Assembly: GCA_009917455.1 (NCBI GenBank)
Contig: QZDS01000014.1
Coordinates: forward strand, 1-64,000
Direction of reading: 5' to 3'
Length of the DNA stretch: 64,000 nucleotides
From: a bacterium 1xD8-48
GTDB taxonomy: Bacteria; Bacillota; Clostridia; Lachnospirales; Lachnospiraceae
Every line of letters starts with the position of its first letter. Position 1 is the stretch's first letter. Shown here in pieces: positions 7,796 to 16,244 of the stretch. The notes under the pieces are model-generated. The model was not told the origin of the DNA and searched no databases. It saw only the letters and a list, made by a program, of their open reading frames with translations. A program made the position numbers and the translations under genes.

Positions 7796-9322
7796 ATGAA
7801 TATAAAGCAGGCAAAGGACGATATTGAAAACACGGTTCGTCTGTACCTGAAAAAGGACGAGTTTGGCGAATACAGGATTCCGGTGGTGCGTCAGCGCCCC
7901 ATTTTTTTGCTGGGCGCGCCGGGAATCGGAAAGACGGCGGTGATGGAGCAGATTGCCCAGGAACTGCAGATTGCGCTGGTGTCCTATTCCATGACCCACC
8001 ACACCAGACAGTCGGCTTTAGGGCTTCCCTTTATTTCCCACAGGGAATATCAGGGCATGAAGTATGACGTGTCGGAGTATACCATGAGTGAAATTATCGC
8101 ATCCATATACGAGGTGATGGAAAAAAGCGGCATCCGGGAGGGGATTCTTTTTCTGGACGAAATCAACTGTGTGTCGGAAACCCTCGCGCCCTCCATGCTG
8201 CAGTTTTTGCAGTACAAGGTGTTCGGACGGCATAAGGTGCCGGAGGGCTGGGTGATTGTGACGGCAGGCAATCCCCCGGAATACAACAAATCGGTGAGAG
8301 AGTTTGACGTGGTGACCCTTGACCGCCTGAAGGTGCTGGACGTGGAGGCGGATTATCGGGTGTGGAAGGATTATGCCTGGCGGCGGGGGCTTCATGCGGC
8401 GATTTTGAATTTCCTTGAGCTGAAAAAAGAATACTTCTATAAAATAGAAACCACGGTAAACGGCAGAAGCTATGTGACGGCCAGAGGCTGGGAGGACTTG
8501 TCGGAAATTCTTTATCTGTACGAGGAAGAGGGAATGAAGGCAGACGAAGGGCTGGTGGGGCAGTATATCCGTAACGAGCGGGTGGTAAAAGAATTTACCG
8601 CCTACTATGACCTTTTTAATAAGTACAAAAAGGAATATCAGACGGAGGAAATTCTGGCAGGGACAGCAGGGGCGCAGACTGCGGAGCGGGCGAGGCTGGC
8701 GGCTTTTGACGAGCGGTTATCGCTTCTTGGCATGCTTATCGACAAGGTTCTTACGGAAATCCGGGAAGATATGGAAACGGGCGATTATCTGGTGGAGCTG
8801 TTTAAAAATTTAAAAGCCATAGGGACTGCGGTTAAAATGGAAAAGGCGCCCTCTGTCCGCGAAATGCTGGAAAACCAGATAAACGGCCGGAAAAAGCAGA
8901 TGGAAAGCGCCCGTATGGCGGGAAGCCTTTCCGAAAGGGAGAAGCGGTGCGGCAGGCGGATTCTCCGCTTTATGGAGGGAGAGCAGAAAAATCTGCTTCT
9001 TACCGGTAAAACGGAGGGCGGGGAGGCATTTGTCCTTTTGAAAAACGCCTTTGACAGCGAAACCGCAGATTTCAGAGTAAGGGCCGCAAGAACGAAAAAG
9101 CGGCTTGAGAATCTTTTCACTTTTGTGGAGAACGCCTTTGTGGAGGGGAATGAAATGCTGATACTGGTGACGGAGCTTACGGTAAACAATGACAGCGCCC
9201 GTTTCATCGGCCAGTTCGGCTGCCCGTCCTATGAACGACACAACAGCGAGCTGATGCTGTCGGAGCGGGGCGGCGATTTGCAAAAGGAGATTGAAGGGCT
9301 TCATCTGGACGGGCTGCTATGA
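7796..9322 (+). CDS. MoxR-like AAA+ ATPase
   Basis: A 508-residue AAA+ ATPase. The Walker A motif GAPGIGKT is at 40-47, Walker B GILFLDEIN at 116-124, and a sensor 1-like GNPPEYNKSVREFD follows near residue 160. The second half is a long helical region of charged residues absent from short MoxR proteins. The start is ATG 7796 after AAAGGAG at 7781-7787; a frame extension to 7760 overlaps the VWA gene and lacks such a site. Together with the preceding VWA/DUF2201 protein it forms the classic MoxR-VWA two-gene chaperone module. Substrate unknown. Confidence 0.88.
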   Translation: MNIKQAKDDIENTVRLYLKKDEFGEYRIPVVRQRPIFLLGAPGIGKTAVMEQIAQELQIALVSYSMTHHTRQSALGLPFISHREYQGMKYDVSEYTMSEIIASIYEVMEKSGIREGILFLDEINCVSETLAPSMLQFLQYKVFGRHKVPEGWVIVTAGNPPEYNKSVREFDVVTLDRLKVLDVEADYRVWKDYAWRRGLHAAILNFLELKKEYFYKIETTVNGRSYVTARGWEDLSEILYLYEEEGMKADEGLVGQYIRNERVVKEFTAYYDLFNKYKKEYQTEEILAGTAGAQTAERARLAAFDERLSLLGMLIDKVLTEIREDMETGDYLVELFKNLKAIGTAVKMEKAPSVREMLENQINGRKKQMESARMAGSLSEREKRCGRRILRFMEGEQKNLLLTGKTEGGEAFVLLKNAFDSETADFRVRAARTKKRLENLFTFVENAFVEGNEMLILVTELTVNNDSARFIGQFGCPSYERHNSELMLSERGGDLQKEIEGLHLDGLL

Positions 9323-9402
9323 GCGCGCGGCTGTAAGCCGGCAGCAGGTGATTTGAAAGATATTTTGAAATAATAAATAACGAACTGCAGGGGAAGGGCA
9401 GG

Positions 9403-10299
9403 ATGGAAAAAGAACTGGAAATAGAAAACGGAATATTGACTTATCTGGTCGATAGAAGCAGGGTGACAGTCTGTTCCTGTAAGGTTTACGGGAGCAGAAT
9501 TACCGTACCGGAGACCATTGAAGGCTTCAAGGTGGAAAAGCTGGATAAGAAGGCGTTTCTGAGCGCCAAGGCCCTTAAGGAGCTTTGGCTTCCCGGGAGC
9601 CTTAGGGAAATCGGGGATTTTGCTTTTGCCTACTGCAGCAGTCTGGAAAAGCTCTGGATTCCCGCCGATGAAATTTCCATGGGGAGAGGCGTTTTTAAGG
9701 ATTGTTATCTGTTGTCCGCCGTTTATCCCGTGAGGGCGGACGGCTCTTTTGACGCGCAGGCAGGCATGCTTTTGGGAGCGGTGCCCGTAAAGCTGGAGGC
9801 GGATTATCTTTTTGCGCCAAAGCAGGCGGGAACAGGACAGTGGCTGCTTCGGTTCGACGATAAGCTGCGGGAGTTTCTGGCCCGGCCGGACGAGGAAGGC
9901 TTTGTGAAAATGGTCTACTGCGGCGAGGAGGATATTGTCGCCAATGTGGAGTATTATCTTCTGGAGCGGAAGAGAGAAAAGGCGCGGCTGTGCCTTCTTC
10001 GGCTGATAAACGACAGGGGGATTTCGGAGGAATTCCGGGCGTATCTTACGGACTATCTGACGGCCCACACAAAAGGCTGTGACTCGGAGGCGGCCTGGGA
10101 AGTGGTTTTCGGGGAGCATGGGAACGAACAGGCTTATTACACGGCTTTTACAAAAGCGGGGTGTCTGACAAAGGAAAACTGCGATGACATTTTAACGGAA
10201 ATGGGAGAGAACTTTCCGGAAATGAAAGCCTGTCTGATGCGCTACCGGGCGGAAAATATGGGGGAAGAGGATTTTTTTGCGGGCCTGTCGCTGGACTGA
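9403..10299 (+). CDS. Leucine-rich repeat (BspA-like) protein, cytosolic
   Basis: A 298-residue protein with no signal peptide. Residues about 28-110 contain two to three BspA/LRR_5-type repeats: ITVPETIEGFKVEKLDKKAF, then LKELWLPGSLREIGDFAFAYC and SLEKLWIPA. The rest is helical and charged, without a domain I recognise. It lies 80 bases after the MoxR gene on the same strand, preceded by GGGGAAGGGCAGG as ribosome binding region. The position suggests it could be a third member of the VWA-MoxR group, supplying a protein-binding surface; that is inference. Confidence 0.75.
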   Translation: MEKELEIENGILTYLVDRSRVTVCSCKVYGSRITVPETIEGFKVEKLDKKAFLSAKALKELWLPGSLREIGDFAFAYCSSLEKLWIPADEISMGRGVFKDCYLLSAVYPVRADGSFDAQAGMLLGAVPVKLEADYLFAPKQAGTGQWLLRFDDKLREFLARPDEEGFVKMVYCGEEDIVANVEYYLLERKREKARLCLLRLINDRGISEEFRAYLTDYLTAHTKGCDSEAAWEVVFGEHGNEQAYYTAFTKAGCLTKENCDDILTEMGENFPEMKACLMRYRAENMGEEDFFAGLSLD

Positions 10300-10430
10300 A
10301 AACGCTCCTGCATGATGTAAATATTACTTTCCTTTTAAAAATGTCGGCCGGCGTTGACAAATTGACAACCATGATTGCTTGAATCAAAAGAAATTCCGGT
10401 ATAGGCTGTGAAAAAAGGAGGTAAGACGAA

Positions 10431-10865
10431 ATGAAATTTAATGAAAAAATATTAAAACTCAGAAAAGAAAAGGGACTGTCTCAGGAAGAGATGGGAATGG
10501 AGCTGCAGGTGTCACGGCAGACAATTTCGAAATGGGAAGCGGGTCAGTCGTACCCGGATTTTACCCGGCTGGTCATGCTGAGCGATTTTTTTGACATGAC
10601 GCTGGATGAACTGGTGAAGGATATTGACGTGCAGGAGGTGCGGGAAAATTCTCTTATCAACGAGAAGATAGACGCCATCTACCGGGTTTCCCAGGATGCG
10701 GATTCCGTATACCGGAAGTTCCGAAGCGGCGGCGCTGCGAGCTTCTTAAAAGGCATAAAATGGTTTTTTATAGGCAGCCTCCTGTTCGTATGCCTTGTGA
10801 TGGCAGTTTCTTTTATACTGCATCTCATTTACCCGCAGTCCGGCATGTTCTGGGGATCTTATTAA
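10431..10865 (+). CDS. XRE-family regulator with C-terminal membrane segment
   Basis: A 144-residue protein. Residues 1-62 are a Cro/CI helix-turn-helix (KILKLRKEKGLSQEEMGMEL, recognition helix VSRQTISKWEAG). A linker follows and then a hydrophobic stretch at about 110-133, suggesting membrane tethering; such one-TM XRE proteins are common in Clostridia and often sense the envelope or pair with permeases. A strong AAAAAAGGAGG site precedes ATG 10431. TTGACA occurs upstream at about 10355 but I cannot place a good -10. The target is unknown. Confidence 0.85.
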   Translation: MKFNEKILKLRKEKGLSQEEMGMELQVSRQTISKWEAGQSYPDFTRLVMLSDFFDMTLDELVKDIDVQEVRENSLINEKIDAIYRVSQDADSVYRKFRSGGAASFLKGIKWFFIGSLLFVCLVMAVSFILHLIYPQSGMFWGSY

Positions 10866-10876
10866 GGGGGAAGGAG

Positions 10877-11722
10877 TCAGCACTGCGTCCTTAATCTGTT
10901 GGGCGTGGTGCCGTAAGTCTCCTTAAAGGTCCGGATAAAAACCTTATAATTGGAAATGCCGTTGCGCGCCATTAAATCCGTAACGCTGTAATCCGTGTTG
11001 AGCAAATCCTGATGAAAGTGAATCAGGCGGATGGCGTTTAAGTATTCTAAAAAGGTCTGTCCGGTGTGCTTTTTAAACATGCGGCAGAAGTATTCCGGGC
11101 TCAGGTTCAGAATGCCGGACACCTCGTTTAGGGAGATGCTTTTCTTATAGTTGGATTTCACATACTGAATCACCTCTTCAATCTTTTCAAAATTGCGGTT
11201 TGCTTTTTCCGCCGCTTCTAACGTGACTTTTTGGGAATAATTTCTGTACAGGATATAAAGAAATTCATAAACCACAGAAGAAAAGTGGAGGAGATATCCG
11301 TCCTCCTTTTCCGTGTAGGCTTTAGCAAGCTCGGAAAGACAGGCGCAGAGCTGCTCCCCGGCAGATTCCCTTGAAGCGGCCGGAAAGTATTCCTGGAAGT
11401 GAATCAGGGAAACATCGGTGATTACCCGGCCAAGATAGTCATAGGGAATCTGCAGAAGCAGATACTCTATGTTCTCGGAGCTTTTGGTGGAATGGAGCTC
11501 TCTGGAATTGACAATCAGCAAATCGTTGTCCGAAAGGCGGTACTGCTGTTCATTGACTCTTGCGGTCATTTCTCCTTTTTGAATATAAACGATTTCCAGA
11601 TGGCCGTGCCAGTGGGGAGGGGAATAAAAATAATGCCCGTCTTTTATCAGTGAAAAGTGGAGCTGCAGTCTTGTGTCGTCATTGATGATTTCGTGAGCGT
11701 AGCTGTCCTTGGTAAGGGGCAT
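10877..11722 (-). CDS. AraC-family transcriptional regulator with cupin sensor
   Basis: A 281-residue regulator. The N-terminal half is a cupin ligand domain (PPHWHGHLEIVYIQKGEMTARV near residues 36-55), and the C-terminal about 100 residues carry two AraC helix-turn-helix units (SLNEVSGILNLSPEYFCRMF and the terminal DLMARNGISNYKVFIRTFKE). Such proteins usually sense a sugar or small molecule. The start follows GGAGG on the minus strand. It is convergent with the XRE gene and divergent from the amidotransferase gene, so the latter is a candidate target. The ligand is unknown. Confidence 0.9.
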   Translation of the reverse strand: MPLTKDSYAHEIINDDTRLQLHFSLIKDGHYFYSPPHWHGHLEIVYIQKGEMTARVNEQQYRLSDNDLLIVNSRELHSTKSSENIEYLLLQIPYDYLGRVITDVSLIHFQEYFPAASRESAGEQLCACLSELAKAYTEKEDGYLLHFSSVVYEFLYILYRNYSQKVTLEAAEKANRNFEKIEEVIQYVKSNYKKSISLNEVSGILNLSPEYFCRMFKKHTGQTFLEYLNAIRLIHFHQDLLNTDYSVTDLMARNGISNYKVFIRTFKETYGTTPNRLRTQC

Positions 11723-11901
11723 GGCGTTTCCTCCGGTAAATTAATTTGGCATGTTGCTGCTTTTGGCAGACTGGTGCTTATAGTATATTTGATTTGCGGG
11801 GGAGATACAAGTGAGATAGAAATTTTTAATCATGTATCATTCCCCGCCTCCCCTGCATACAGTAAATGTAATTGTAAGTGTATGGATATTGATGCAGGTC
11901 A

Positions 11902-12624
11902 TTGAATTTGAAAAAAGTATTGATTGCCGGAGAAACCGGAAAAACATCAAATTACGAAAACGCCATGAGGCATTTGGGGGTGCATGCAAAAACCTCCCTG
12001 CATGTGCCGAGTACCTGCGCCTATGATGGGCTGATTTTACCGGGAGGAGGGGATATTGACCCCAGACTGTTCGGACAGCTTCCAAACGGGACCCGTTTTT
12101 TTGATTCGGAGCTTGACAGGATTCAAATGGAAATTCTAAGGGCCTTTGTCTCCGACAGAAAGCCGGTGCTCGGCATCTGCAAGGGGATGCAGCTTATTAA
12201 TATTTATTTTGGAGGGGATATGGTACAGCATCTTCCGGAGAGCGCGGCTCACGAATATCAGGAAGGGGACCGGTTCCATATGACGGTGGCGCCGGAGGGC
12301 TTCTTAAAGGACATATACGGTGAAAGCTTTGTGGTAAACAGTGCCCATCATCAGGGCCTTGACCGTCCGGGTCAGGGAATTGCGTATGTGCAGTATGCGG
12401 ACGACGGGGTAGTGGAGGGGCTGTGCCACAGCCATCTTCCGGTTTTCGGCGTACAGTGGCACCCGGAGCGGCTCTGCACTCCGCAGAGCTCCTGCGCGCA
12501 GCAAAAGTGTGGCATACCACAGCGCCTGTGTGCCTCGCAGCAGGAATTTCCGCTCTCCCGGCCGGAAAAGGAGAAAGCAGTTGACGGCGCAAAGCTGCTT
12601 GCTTATTTTAAGGAACTGCTGTAA
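11902..12624 (+). CDS. Class I glutamine amidotransferase-like hydrolase (peptidase C26)
   Basis: A 240-residue PuuD-like hydrolase, the family that cleaves gamma-glutamyl compounds such as gamma-glutamyl-GABA. Catalytic residues are visible: the nucleophile Cys in VLGICKGMQ and the His/Glu in GVQWHPE, plus DGLILPGGGDIDP. The start is uncertain: TTG at 11902 or TTG at 11908, with only weak ribosome binding sites. Immediately after WHPE the protein carries an unusual segment of about 30 residues with four cysteines (LCTPQSSCAQQKCG and beyond) encoded by nested palindromic DNA, listed separately. The natural C-terminal helix resumes with VDGAKLLAYF. Confidence 0.85.
   Translation: MNLKKVLIAGETGKTSNYENAMRHLGVHAKTSLHVPSTCAYDGLILPGGGDIDPRLFGQLPNGTRFFDSELDRIQMEILRAFVSDRKPVLGICKGMQLINIYFGGDMVQHLPESAAHEYQEGDRFHMTVAPEGFLKDIYGESFVVNSAHHQGLDRPGQGIAYVQYADDGVVEGLCHSHLPVFGVQWHPERLCTPQSSCAQQKCGIPQRLCASQQEFPLSRPEKEKAVDGAKLLAYFKELL
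12466..12555 (+). repeat. Nested palindromic insert inside the amidotransferase gene
   Basis: About 90 bases within the coding frame fold into nested arms: GAGCGG (12466-12471) with CCGCTC (12550-12555); GCTCTGC (12471-12477) with GCAGAGC (12483-12489); CCTGC (12491-12495) with GCAGG (12540-12544); TGTGG (12508-12512) with CCACA (12517-12521). The encoded residues fall in a loop after the WHPE motif and are not needed for the fold. This looks like an inserted palindromic element kept in frame. Confidence 0.6.
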
Positions 12625-12786
12625 GACGTGAATTAACCGGCGGTCCTTTACACCTGGTTTTTTCGGGCACAGTCGTTACTGTGTCGAAACCTGCGGTCAC
12701 TAAAGGTTCTTCTTTCGGAATTTTTTCATATATATAGTAATACATGACAGGAAAAAATTCTTAACGTGTAAGAAGGGAGAACAAAA

Positions 12787-13416
12787 ATGACAGATAAGGT
12801 AATTGAAAACAACCAGGTGGTAATCATGGGGGAAATCGTGAGCGATTTCGTATTCAGCCATGAGATTTTCGGCGAGGGCTTTTATATGGTGGACGTGAAT
12901 GTGCCAAGACTGAGTGACTCAAACGACATCATTCCTCTTATGGTATCGGAGCGTCTTATAAACGTGGAGGATGATTATAAGGGGCTGAGTATTATGGTTC
13001 AGGGGCAGTTCCGTTCCTATAACCGCCACGAGGAGCGCAAAAATCGTCTGGTGCTTTCCGTGTTTGCAAGGGAAATTGAATTTGTGGATGAAACGCCGGA
13101 AAGCTCGAAAACAAATCAGATTTATCTGGATGGTTATATCTGCAAAGAGCCTATTTACCGGAAAACGCCTCTTGGCAGGGAGATTGCTGATTTACTGCTG
13201 GCCGTAAACAGGCCCTATGGAAAAAGTGATTACATACCCTGCATCTGCTGGGGACGGAACGCCAGATTTGCCAGTAACTTTACGGTGGGAACCAGATGTG
13301 AAATCTGGGGAAGGATTCAGAGCAGGGAATATATGAAGAGAATTTCCGAGGAGGATGCCGAGAAGAGAATCGCCTACGAGGTTTCGGTGAGCAAGCTGGA
13401 GCTGTCGGAGGAATGA
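12787..13416 (+). CDS. Single-stranded DNA-binding-like protein with two OB-type halves
   Basis: A 209-residue protein whose two halves each look like an SSB-type OB fold: NNQVVIMGEIVSDFVFSHE at the start, and NQIYLDGYICKEPIYRKTPLG from about residue 115, the latter with the SSB-like ICWGRNARFASNF. Canonical SSB is one OB fold with an acidic tail ending DDDIPF; that tail is absent here. It is therefore probably a paralogue with another role and not the essential SSB. It has its own AGAAGGGAG ribosome binding site and stands alone. SSB-like paralogues of this kind occur in Lachnospiraceae; function unproven. Confidence 0.75.
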   Translation: MTDKVIENNQVVIMGEIVSDFVFSHEIFGEGFYMVDVNVPRLSDSNDIIPLMVSERLINVEDDYKGLSIMVQGQFRSYNRHEERKNRLVLSVFAREIEFVDETPESSKTNQIYLDGYICKEPIYRKTPLGREIADLLLAVNRPYGKSDYIPCICWGRNARFASNFTVGTRCEIWGRIQSREYMKRISEEDAEKRIAYEVSVSKLELSEE

Positions 13417-13485
13417 GACCTCTCAGTAGCTATGAAGTCAAAGGCGGAACAGTGACACCGCTCGGATAAAAATTTCATAAAAAAC

Positions 13486-13514
13486 TTGACAAATACTCCA
13501 AACAGGTATATTTT
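13486..13514 (+). promoter_or_regulatory. Promoter of the TPP-riboswitch transcript
   Basis: TTGACA at 13486-13491 and TATTTT at 13509-13514 are 17 bases apart, about 20 bases ahead of the riboswitch. Confidence 0.75.
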
Positions 13515-13533
13515 AATTAAAAATTAAATAAGT

Positions 13534-13631
13534 CGCTAGGGGAGCTTTCGCTGAGATGGCATGTTGAACGAAAAAGTCGCATGCAGACCCTCATTACCTG
13601 AACCGGATAATACCGGCGTAGGGAAGCAGAT
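13534..13631 (+). promoter_or_regulatory. TPP riboswitch (THI element)
   Basis: The conserved THI-box parts are present in order: AGGGGAGC then GCTGAGA near the start, ACCCTCATTACCTGAACC in the middle, and GGATAATACCGGCGTAGGGAAGC at the end (its halves lie at 13605-13627). The aptamer binds thiamine pyrophosphate. It precedes a thiamine ECF transporter gene, which matches its ligand. Confidence 0.97.
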
Positions 13632-13762
13632 TTTTGTAAATGCCGTGATTTTATAACTGTAAACTATTATTCTATAATTGTTTCATACCTTCTAATAATT
13701 AAAATCACGCATTTATAAGAATTGAACTCTCCTCCTGTGATGAATTCAAAGGAGGTTTTTTT
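13632..13762 (+). promoter_or_regulatory. Expression platform of the TPP riboswitch
   Basis: Two hairpins are possible. AAATGCCGTGATTTTA (near 13639) can pair with TAAAATCACGCATTT (near 13700). CCTCCT at 13731-13736 pairs with the thiT Shine-Dalgarno AGGAGG at 13750-13755, which is followed by seven T and the ATG at 13763. The second hairpin could act as terminator, as ribosome-site mask, or both. Which state TPP favours cannot be told from the sequence, but repression by TPP is expected. Confidence 0.7.
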
Positions 13763-14464
13763 ATGGAAGTTTTTGTGAGAGAAATTATTGACGAGGAGTG
13801 GGGCAATTACTTTGAGTTGACCGGTGTGGGCTACGGTGTGCTTGTGGCGTTAATGCTGGCTGTTTTTCTGATTGGGTGTATGATAGGCAATGCAGGAGGT
13901 GCTGCCTCCGGCAGTGCCAAAGACAGGGCAAAAATCAGCACAAAGGTACTGGTATTTTCCGCTATGGCAATGGCACTTGGCACAGTGACCAGTATGGTCA
14001 AACTGGTGGATATGCCCATGGGAGGCTCCGTTACTCTGTGCAGTATGCTTTTTGTGTGCCTCATCGGCTATCTGTTCGGTCTTCGGACGGGGCTCCTTGG
14101 GGCGGTGGCCTATGGCTTTTTACAGCTTGTAATAGACCCCTACATAATCAGTATTCCCCAGATGCTTACCGATTATATTTTTGCCTTCGGGGCATTGGGG
14201 CTGTCGGGGGTATTTTCAGAGAAAAAGAACGGTCTGACGAAAGGCTACCTTCTGGGCGCGTTGGGAAGATATTTCTTTTCGTTCCTGTCAGGGATGATTT
14301 TTTTCGGAACCAATGCCGCCGTCTACAACATGTCCGTTCCTGTATATTCGCTGACTTATAACGGTTCCTATCTGGGACCGGAGGCTCTGATTACTGTGAT
14401 TATTCTGCAGCTTCCGCCGGTCAGACAGGGATTGCAGAGTGTAAAGGAAATGGCGAAGGTCTGA
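13763..14464 (+). CDS. thiT: Thiamine ECF transporter S component ThiT
   Basis: A 233-residue membrane protein, the substrate-binding S component that works with a shared EcfAAT energising module to import thiamine. ThiT family motifs are visible: MPMGGSVTL, YGFLQLVIDPYIIS, the aromatic MLTDYIFAFGALG and GRYFFSFLSGMIFFG. It has an extra N-terminal hydrophobic segment (about 24-42) and a basic linker before the usual six-helix core, so it is longer than Lactococcus ThiT (about 180). No EcfA/T genes are adjacent, as in group II ECF systems. Regulated by the TPP riboswitch upstream. Confidence 0.92.
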   Translation: MEVFVREIIDEEWGNYFELTGVGYGVLVALMLAVFLIGCMIGNAGGAASGSAKDRAKISTKVLVFSAMAMALGTVTSMVKLVDMPMGGSVTLCSMLFVCLIGYLFGLRTGLLGAVAYGFLQLVIDPYIISIPQMLTDYIFAFGALGLSGVFSEKKNGLTKGYLLGALGRYFFSFLSGMIFFGTNAAVYNMSVPVYSLTYNGSYLGPEALITVIILQLPPVRQGLQSVKEMAKV

Positions 14465-14537
14465 CAATTTGCCCTCAGGAAACAGGCCTGCGCGTACAAA
14501 TTGCACAATCATTCCGAAGGCTTAAATTGTTGTCAAA

Positions 14538-14577
14538 ATACCACTTGCAATTATTGGCGCAAGTGGTATTCTTTTTA
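14538..14577 (+). terminator. Terminator after thiT
   Basis: ATACCACTTGC (14538-14548) pairs perfectly with GCAAGTGGTAT (14559-14569), followed by TTCTTTTT. Confidence 0.88.
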
Positions 14578-14623
14578 TAGTGGAAATCCTTAGTGGGTTT
14601 TGAATAAACGTAGGAGAGAAACG

Positions 14624-16102
14624 ATGAGAGCAAGCGGCATATTATTACCGGTATCCAGTATTCCATCTGCCTATGGAATCGGGTCATTTTCAAAAGAGGC
14701 GTATGAATTTGTTGATTTTCTGGAGAAAGCGGGTCAGTCTTACTGGCAGATACTGCCTTTAGGGCCTACAGGTTACGGCGATTCACCTTACCAGTCATTT
14801 TCAACATTTGCAGGAAATCCTTATTACATTGATTTTGAGGAATTAATTGAGGAAGGCTTACTTACGAAAGAACAGTGTGAGGAGTGCGACTGGGGCGGAA
14901 GCGAAGCATATGTGGATTATGAAAAAATTTACAAGTCCCGTTTTCGGGTATTGAAGGAGGCTTTTGATAACAGCAGGCTTGAAGATAACGAAGATTTTCA
15001 GGCTTTTGTGGCGGAGAATGCGTTCTGGCTTTCGGATTATTCCCTTTATATGGCGGTGAAGGATTCTTACAAGGGGAAAAGCTGGTCGGAATGGGACGGG
15101 GACATCCGGCTCCGGAAACCGGAAGCAATCGAAAAATACGCGGAAAAGCTAAAAGAGGAGATACTTTTTTATGAATTTCAGCAGTACTTGTTTGATACAC
15201 AGTGGAGGAAACTGAAAAAGTATGCCAATGACAAGGGCGTGAAGATTATCGGGGATATCCCGATTTATGTGGCTCTTGACAGCGCGGACACGTGGGCAAA
15301 TCCAGAGCTGTTCCAGCTGGATGAAAACCGCAGGCCCACAGGTGTGGCCGGATGTCCGCCGGACGCTTTTTCCGCAACGGGACAGCTTTGGGGGAATCCT
15401 CTTTATAAATGGGATTATCATAAAGAAACGGAGTATGCGTGGTGGATTCAGAGAATTTCTTACTGCTATAAGCTCTATGACGTAGTGAGAATCGACCATT
15501 TCAGAGGATTTGACGAGTATTACAATATTCCTTTCGGGGATACCACGGCAGAATTCGGACGCTGGGAAAAGGGACCCGGATACGATTTGTTTAAGGTTAT
15601 GAAAAAGAAAATCGGCAACAAACCGGTAATTGCGGAGGATTTGGGGTTTCTGACTCCCACAGTCAATCAGCTTCTCAAAAAGAGCCGTTATCCGGGAATG
15701 AAGGTTTTGCAGTTCGCCTTTGACTCCAGGGAGGAAAGCGATTACCTGCCCCATAATTATACGGCAAATTCCGTAGTGTACACCGGAACCCATGACAACG
15801 ATACCACAGTTGGCTGGTATCAGACTATCAGCAGACGTGACCGCAGCTTTGCCAGAAAATATCTGAACATCAAAACCGGCCGTGAGCTGGAGTGGAATTT
15901 CATCCGGGCAGCCCTTGGAAGCGTTTCGGATACGGCCGTAATTCCCATGCAGGATTATCTGGGGCTTGGAAGCGAAGCGAGAATCAACGTGCCCTCCACC
16001 CTTGGAACTAACTGGAAGTGGAGAATGACAAAGGGACAGATTCCGGAAGGGCTTGCGGAAAAAATTTATGATTTGTGTAAGCTGTATGGAAGAGTGAGAT
16101 GA
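14624..16102 (+). CDS. malQ: 4-alpha-glucanotransferase (amylomaltase)
   Basis: A 492-residue GH77 enzyme that moves alpha-1,4-glucan segments between maltodextrins. N-terminal RASGILLPVSSIPSAYGIGS and GDSPYQSFSTFAGNPY are hallmarks. Catalytic residues: nucleophile Asp in VVRIDHFRGF, acid/base Glu in VIAEDLGFL, and the transition-state Asp in GTHDNDT. ATG 14624 is chosen because TAGGAG lies 10 bases before it; an upstream TTG at 14600 is in frame but has no site. No other glycogen or maltodextrin gene is adjacent, so it appears to be a single-gene unit ending in the hairpin at 16120. Confidence 0.97.
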   Translation: MRASGILLPVSSIPSAYGIGSFSKEAYEFVDFLEKAGQSYWQILPLGPTGYGDSPYQSFSTFAGNPYYIDFEELIEEGLLTKEQCEECDWGGSEAYVDYEKIYKSRFRVLKEAFDNSRLEDNEDFQAFVAENAFWLSDYSLYMAVKDSYKGKSWSEWDGDIRLRKPEAIEKYAEKLKEEILFYEFQQYLFDTQWRKLKKYANDKGVKIIGDIPIYVALDSADTWANPELFQLDENRRPTGVAGCPPDAFSATGQLWGNPLYKWDYHKETEYAWWIQRISYCYKLYDVVRIDHFRGFDEYYNIPFGDTTAEFGRWEKGPGYDLFKVMKKKIGNKPVIAEDLGFLTPTVNQLLKKSRYPGMKVLQFAFDSREESDYLPHNYTANSVVYTGTHDNDTTVGWYQTISRRDRSFARKYLNIKTGRELEWNFIRAALGSVSDTAVIPMQDYLGLGSEARINVPSTLGTNWKWRMTKGQIPEGLAEKIYDLCKLYGRVR

Positions 16103-16119
16103 GAAACTGAAAGGATTAT

Positions 16120-16170
16120 CAGGGGGCTGCCGCTTCAACGAATGAAAAGTCGTAAAAGAGGCAGCCCCTG
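16120..16170 (+). terminator. Hairpin after malQ
   Basis: CAGGGGGCTGCC pairs with GGCAGCCCCTG (one bulged G) across a long loop. The T run after it is weak, so this may be a poor terminator or a 3' end stabilising stem. Confidence 0.45.
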
Positions 16171-16244
16171 TCTTACATAAGAGGGCGGCGGGCCGGGCGG
16201 CAGAGGAGTATGGGCCGGGAGTGCCGCACATGCCGGCTATGAAG

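Noticed and set aside
15149..16231. 360-residue minus-strand frame opposite malQ
   Set aside because: malQ has complete catalytic motifs on the plus strand; the opposite frame shows no family features.
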